Positions 5,929-7,112 of a stretch of DNA of 7,112 bases are shown here, piece by piece. The stretch spans positions 1-7,112 of the forward strand of contig CAZTYP010000068.1 of the NCBI GenBank assembly GCA_964617555.1. The letters are read 5' to 3'. Under the pieces are notes generated by a model. That model had not been told where the DNA came from, ran no database searches, and worked only from the letters and a program-made list of their open reading frames with translations. The stretch comes from 1-14-2-50-31-20 sp964617555 (GTDB lineage: Bacteria > Bacteroidota > Ignavibacteria > Ignavibacteriales > Melioribacteraceae). The translations under genes were made by a program, and so were the position numbers. The first letter of the stretch is position 1. The number at the start of each line of letters is the position of its first letter.

Positions 5929-6918
5929 TTACGTCATGGTTTTAATAAAATCGCAAATATTTTTCCAAACAAGTAAAGGATTACTACATGCAACCCATCC
6001 CTCTTGAGCCGCACCTTCGTACCCCCAAATAAAAATACTGCCGGTACCGGAATTTACGGCATGATTAAGTGCGGTAAATACTTCTTTTTCTCTGCCGCTA
6101 TTAATCTTAAAACCCTGTATCCATATTTGGGAATTTGCATTAAATAAGTTTGTTAATTCAACAAACTTATTTGAAAAATCACGAACAAATGCCACAGGCT
6201 TATTATCCCAATGCCAATAGGGACCAGTTGCAAAAGTATTAATATGTTTAAGATAAAAAAAATCACTCCATTCCGTTTTAATTTTTTCTTCGGGTATATT
6301 TGCAGTAAAATAGAGTATATTTTTCATTTTTAAACTTGCAGCCCGTTCAGAAAGACGATCAATAAATTTTATCAGACTTATTTTTTTAAATTTTTTAACC
6401 TCTTCGGTTTCCAGTAAAGGCATGGGCTTTTCAAACATGTTTTCAAAATCCGCTTGACAATATTCACAGCGACACCCCCATCTTTCGGGAATACTCCCCA
6501 AAAATCCGTGTGTGTGAAAATGAGGTTCATCCCAAAAGAGAGTATCGGCACCGGCTTCCGCCACAACATTAATCCAATTTTCCATAAAGGAAATAAATTT
6601 CGGGGAGTTGGGGCACGCCATCGGAATGCGACTTCCGTCGTCTAAAACTTGAGTGGCGTCATTAAAGTTTGCGGCAACAAATTCGGAAAAAGGTTCTCCT
6701 CCGAAAACATTTCCGACACCCCAAGGATTACACACAACATTAAGTCCCTCCCCTTTTGTAGCGGAAATTATCTCTTTCATCAAAAGCGGATTAAATTTTA
6801 AATCGAACTCGGAGAATGTATGCAAAACAGAAGAAAATCCTTTCTGTTTTATATCCGCCATATCGGTCTTTACATGTTTTAAAATTCTGTTGCCAAAATA
6901 CGACACACCGAATTCCAC
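5929..6918 (-). CDS. Glycosidase-like TIM-barrel protein, family not recognised
   Basis: This 329-residue protein has no signal peptide or membrane helix, so it is probably cytoplasmic. Alternating strand/helix segments and conserved residues at strand ends suggest a TIM barrel of the glycoside hydrolase type: GVSYFG (4-9) as strand 1, VVCNPWGVG (61-69), ACPNSP (101-106), DTLFWDEPHFHTHGF (125-139), ILYFTAN (201-207), IWIQGF (265-270) and SIFIWGYEG (294-302). The adjacent Asp130/Glu131 in WDEPH are the best candidates for an acid/base or ligand-binding residue, and Glu301 could be a second carboxylate. CRCEYC (149-154) gives a C-x-C-x-x-C cluster; short Cys clusters like this also occur in GH42-like barrels. 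I cannot name a family, and a non-hydrolytic role such as isomerase or lyase remains possible. The GTG start (6916-6918) is backed by GGGGG at a 6-nt spacing and by the strand 1 residues. It sits 11 bp after the isomerase gene, so an operon is likely. Confidence 0.75.
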   Translation of the reverse strand: MEFGVSYFGNRILKHVKTDMADIKQKGFSSVLHTFSEFDLKFNPLLMKEIISATKGEGLNVVCNPWGVGNVFGGEPFSEFVAANFNDATQVLDDGSRIPMACPNSPKFISFMENWINVVAEAGADTLFWDEPHFHTHGFLGSIPERWGCRCEYCQADFENMFEKPMPLLETEEVKKFKKISLIKFIDRLSERAASLKMKNILYFTANIPEEKIKTEWSDFFYLKHINTFATGPYWHWDNKPVAFVRDFSNKFVELTNLFNANSQIWIQGFKINSGREKEVFTALNHAVNSGTGSIFIWGYEGAAQEGWVACSNPLLVWKNICDFIKTMT

Positions 6919-6924
6919 TTGGTG

Positions 6925-6931
6925 CCCCCTT
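6925..6931 (-). promoter_or_regulatory. Ribosome binding site supporting the GTG start
   Basis: The minus strand reads AAGGGGG, one base off AAGGAGG, and lies 6 nt before GTG (6916-6918). It overlaps the last bases of the upstream stop codon (6930-6932), an arrangement typical of coupled translation. It decides for the GTG over the first in-frame ATG, which is codon 20. Confidence 0.65.
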
Positions 6932-7112
6932 AATTTAACTCTGAAAAGATTTTACTTATATCATCAACAACATTCTCGGTAATTTCAAAAGTAATAACCT
7001 TTCGATTGTTTGCAAGCAATGCCTCTCTGTCTCCTATTGCTTGTGCTTTTATAAGAACACCGAAAGTCATTGTAGATTTATCTTTCCCGGCTTCATCTGG
7101 AATTTCAACATC
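6930..7112 (-). CDS. C-terminal fragment of a probable sugar-phosphate (glucose-6-phosphate) isomerase
   Basis: The last 60 codons and a TAA stop (6930-6932) are present, and the frame is open to the window edge. The visible part contains DVEIPDEAG, TFGVLIKAQAIGDREALLAN (16-35 of the fragment) and RKVITFEI. From memory this matches the end of the SIS-domain phosphoglucose isomerase that is fused to transaldolase in some bacteria, with the pattern 'DV.IP....(Y/M)TFG.L..AQA.GD..AL....R.V'. That enzyme interconverts glucose-6-phosphate and fructose-6-phosphate, and the fused transaldolase acts in the pentose phosphate pathway. Whether this copy is fused cannot be seen, as the N-terminal part is outside the window. 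The call rests on a short fragment. It is followed at 11 bp by the glycosidase-like gene, suggesting a shared carbohydrate operon. Confidence 0.6.
   Translation of the reverse strand, partial: DVEIPDEAGKDKSTMTFGVLIKAQAIGDREALLANNRKVITFEITENVVDDISKIFSELN

Noticed and set aside
6653..6982. 109-codon plus-strand frame over the glycosidase-like gene
   Set aside because: It runs antisense through two well-supported minus-strand genes, and its translation shows no recognisable motif. It is a shadow frame.

Overview
This is an AT-rich bacterial window whose protein signatures point to the Ignavibacteriota/Bacteroidota-Chlorobi group. The strongest clue is the secreted protein at 2213-3571. It ends in a type IX secretion (T9SS) sorting domain that opens with LSQNYPNPFNPSTTI, a wording very common in Ignavibacteria. 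The sugar-isomerase tail at the right edge and the methyltransferase tail at the left edge fit that assignment. The lineage is inferred, because no rRNA or other marker gene is present.

Left edge, plus strand (1-662): the last 24 codons of a probable menaquinone methyltransferase (MenG/UbiE type) are followed after 14 bp by a small lipoprotein of a conserved but uncharacterised family. These two genes converge on a minus-strand gene (732-1889) for an exported protein with a transglutaminase-like Cys-His-Asp triad and a C-terminal beta-sandwich-like region. A 323-bp non-coding stretch (1890-2212) follows. It holds a clear terminator-like hairpin at 2139-2164 and a weak promoter candidate.

Middle, minus strand (5760 down to 2213): three co-directional genes run in the order ROK-family regulator, MscS-type mechanosensitive channel, T9SS-exported beta-propeller protein. 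The ROK stop and the MscS start are 12 bp apart, so they are probably co-transcribed. The propeller gene lies 65 bp further on and has its own perfect AGGAGG ribosome binding site. The ROK leader contains nested inverted repeats that could be an autoregulatory operator. The ROK protein has lost the usual sugar-binding His and most of the zinc-binding Cys motif, so it looks like a pure regulator with an altered effector site.

Right edge, minus strand (7112 down to 5929): the C-terminus of a sugar-phosphate isomerase, of the type fused to transaldolase in some bacteria, is followed 11 bp later by a GTG-started cytoplasmic protein. That protein resembles TIM-barrel glycosidases, with a W-D-E-P-H motif and a Cys-x-Cys-x-x-Cys cluster, but I cannot assign it to a named family.

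Taken together, the right two-thirds looks like a carbohydrate-related neighbourhood: isomerase, glycosidase-like protein, ROK regulator. An envelope channel and a secreted propeller protein sit downstream. That the genes act together is inferred from order, strand and spacing only. I see no mobile elements, CRISPR arrays, tRNA or rRNA genes.
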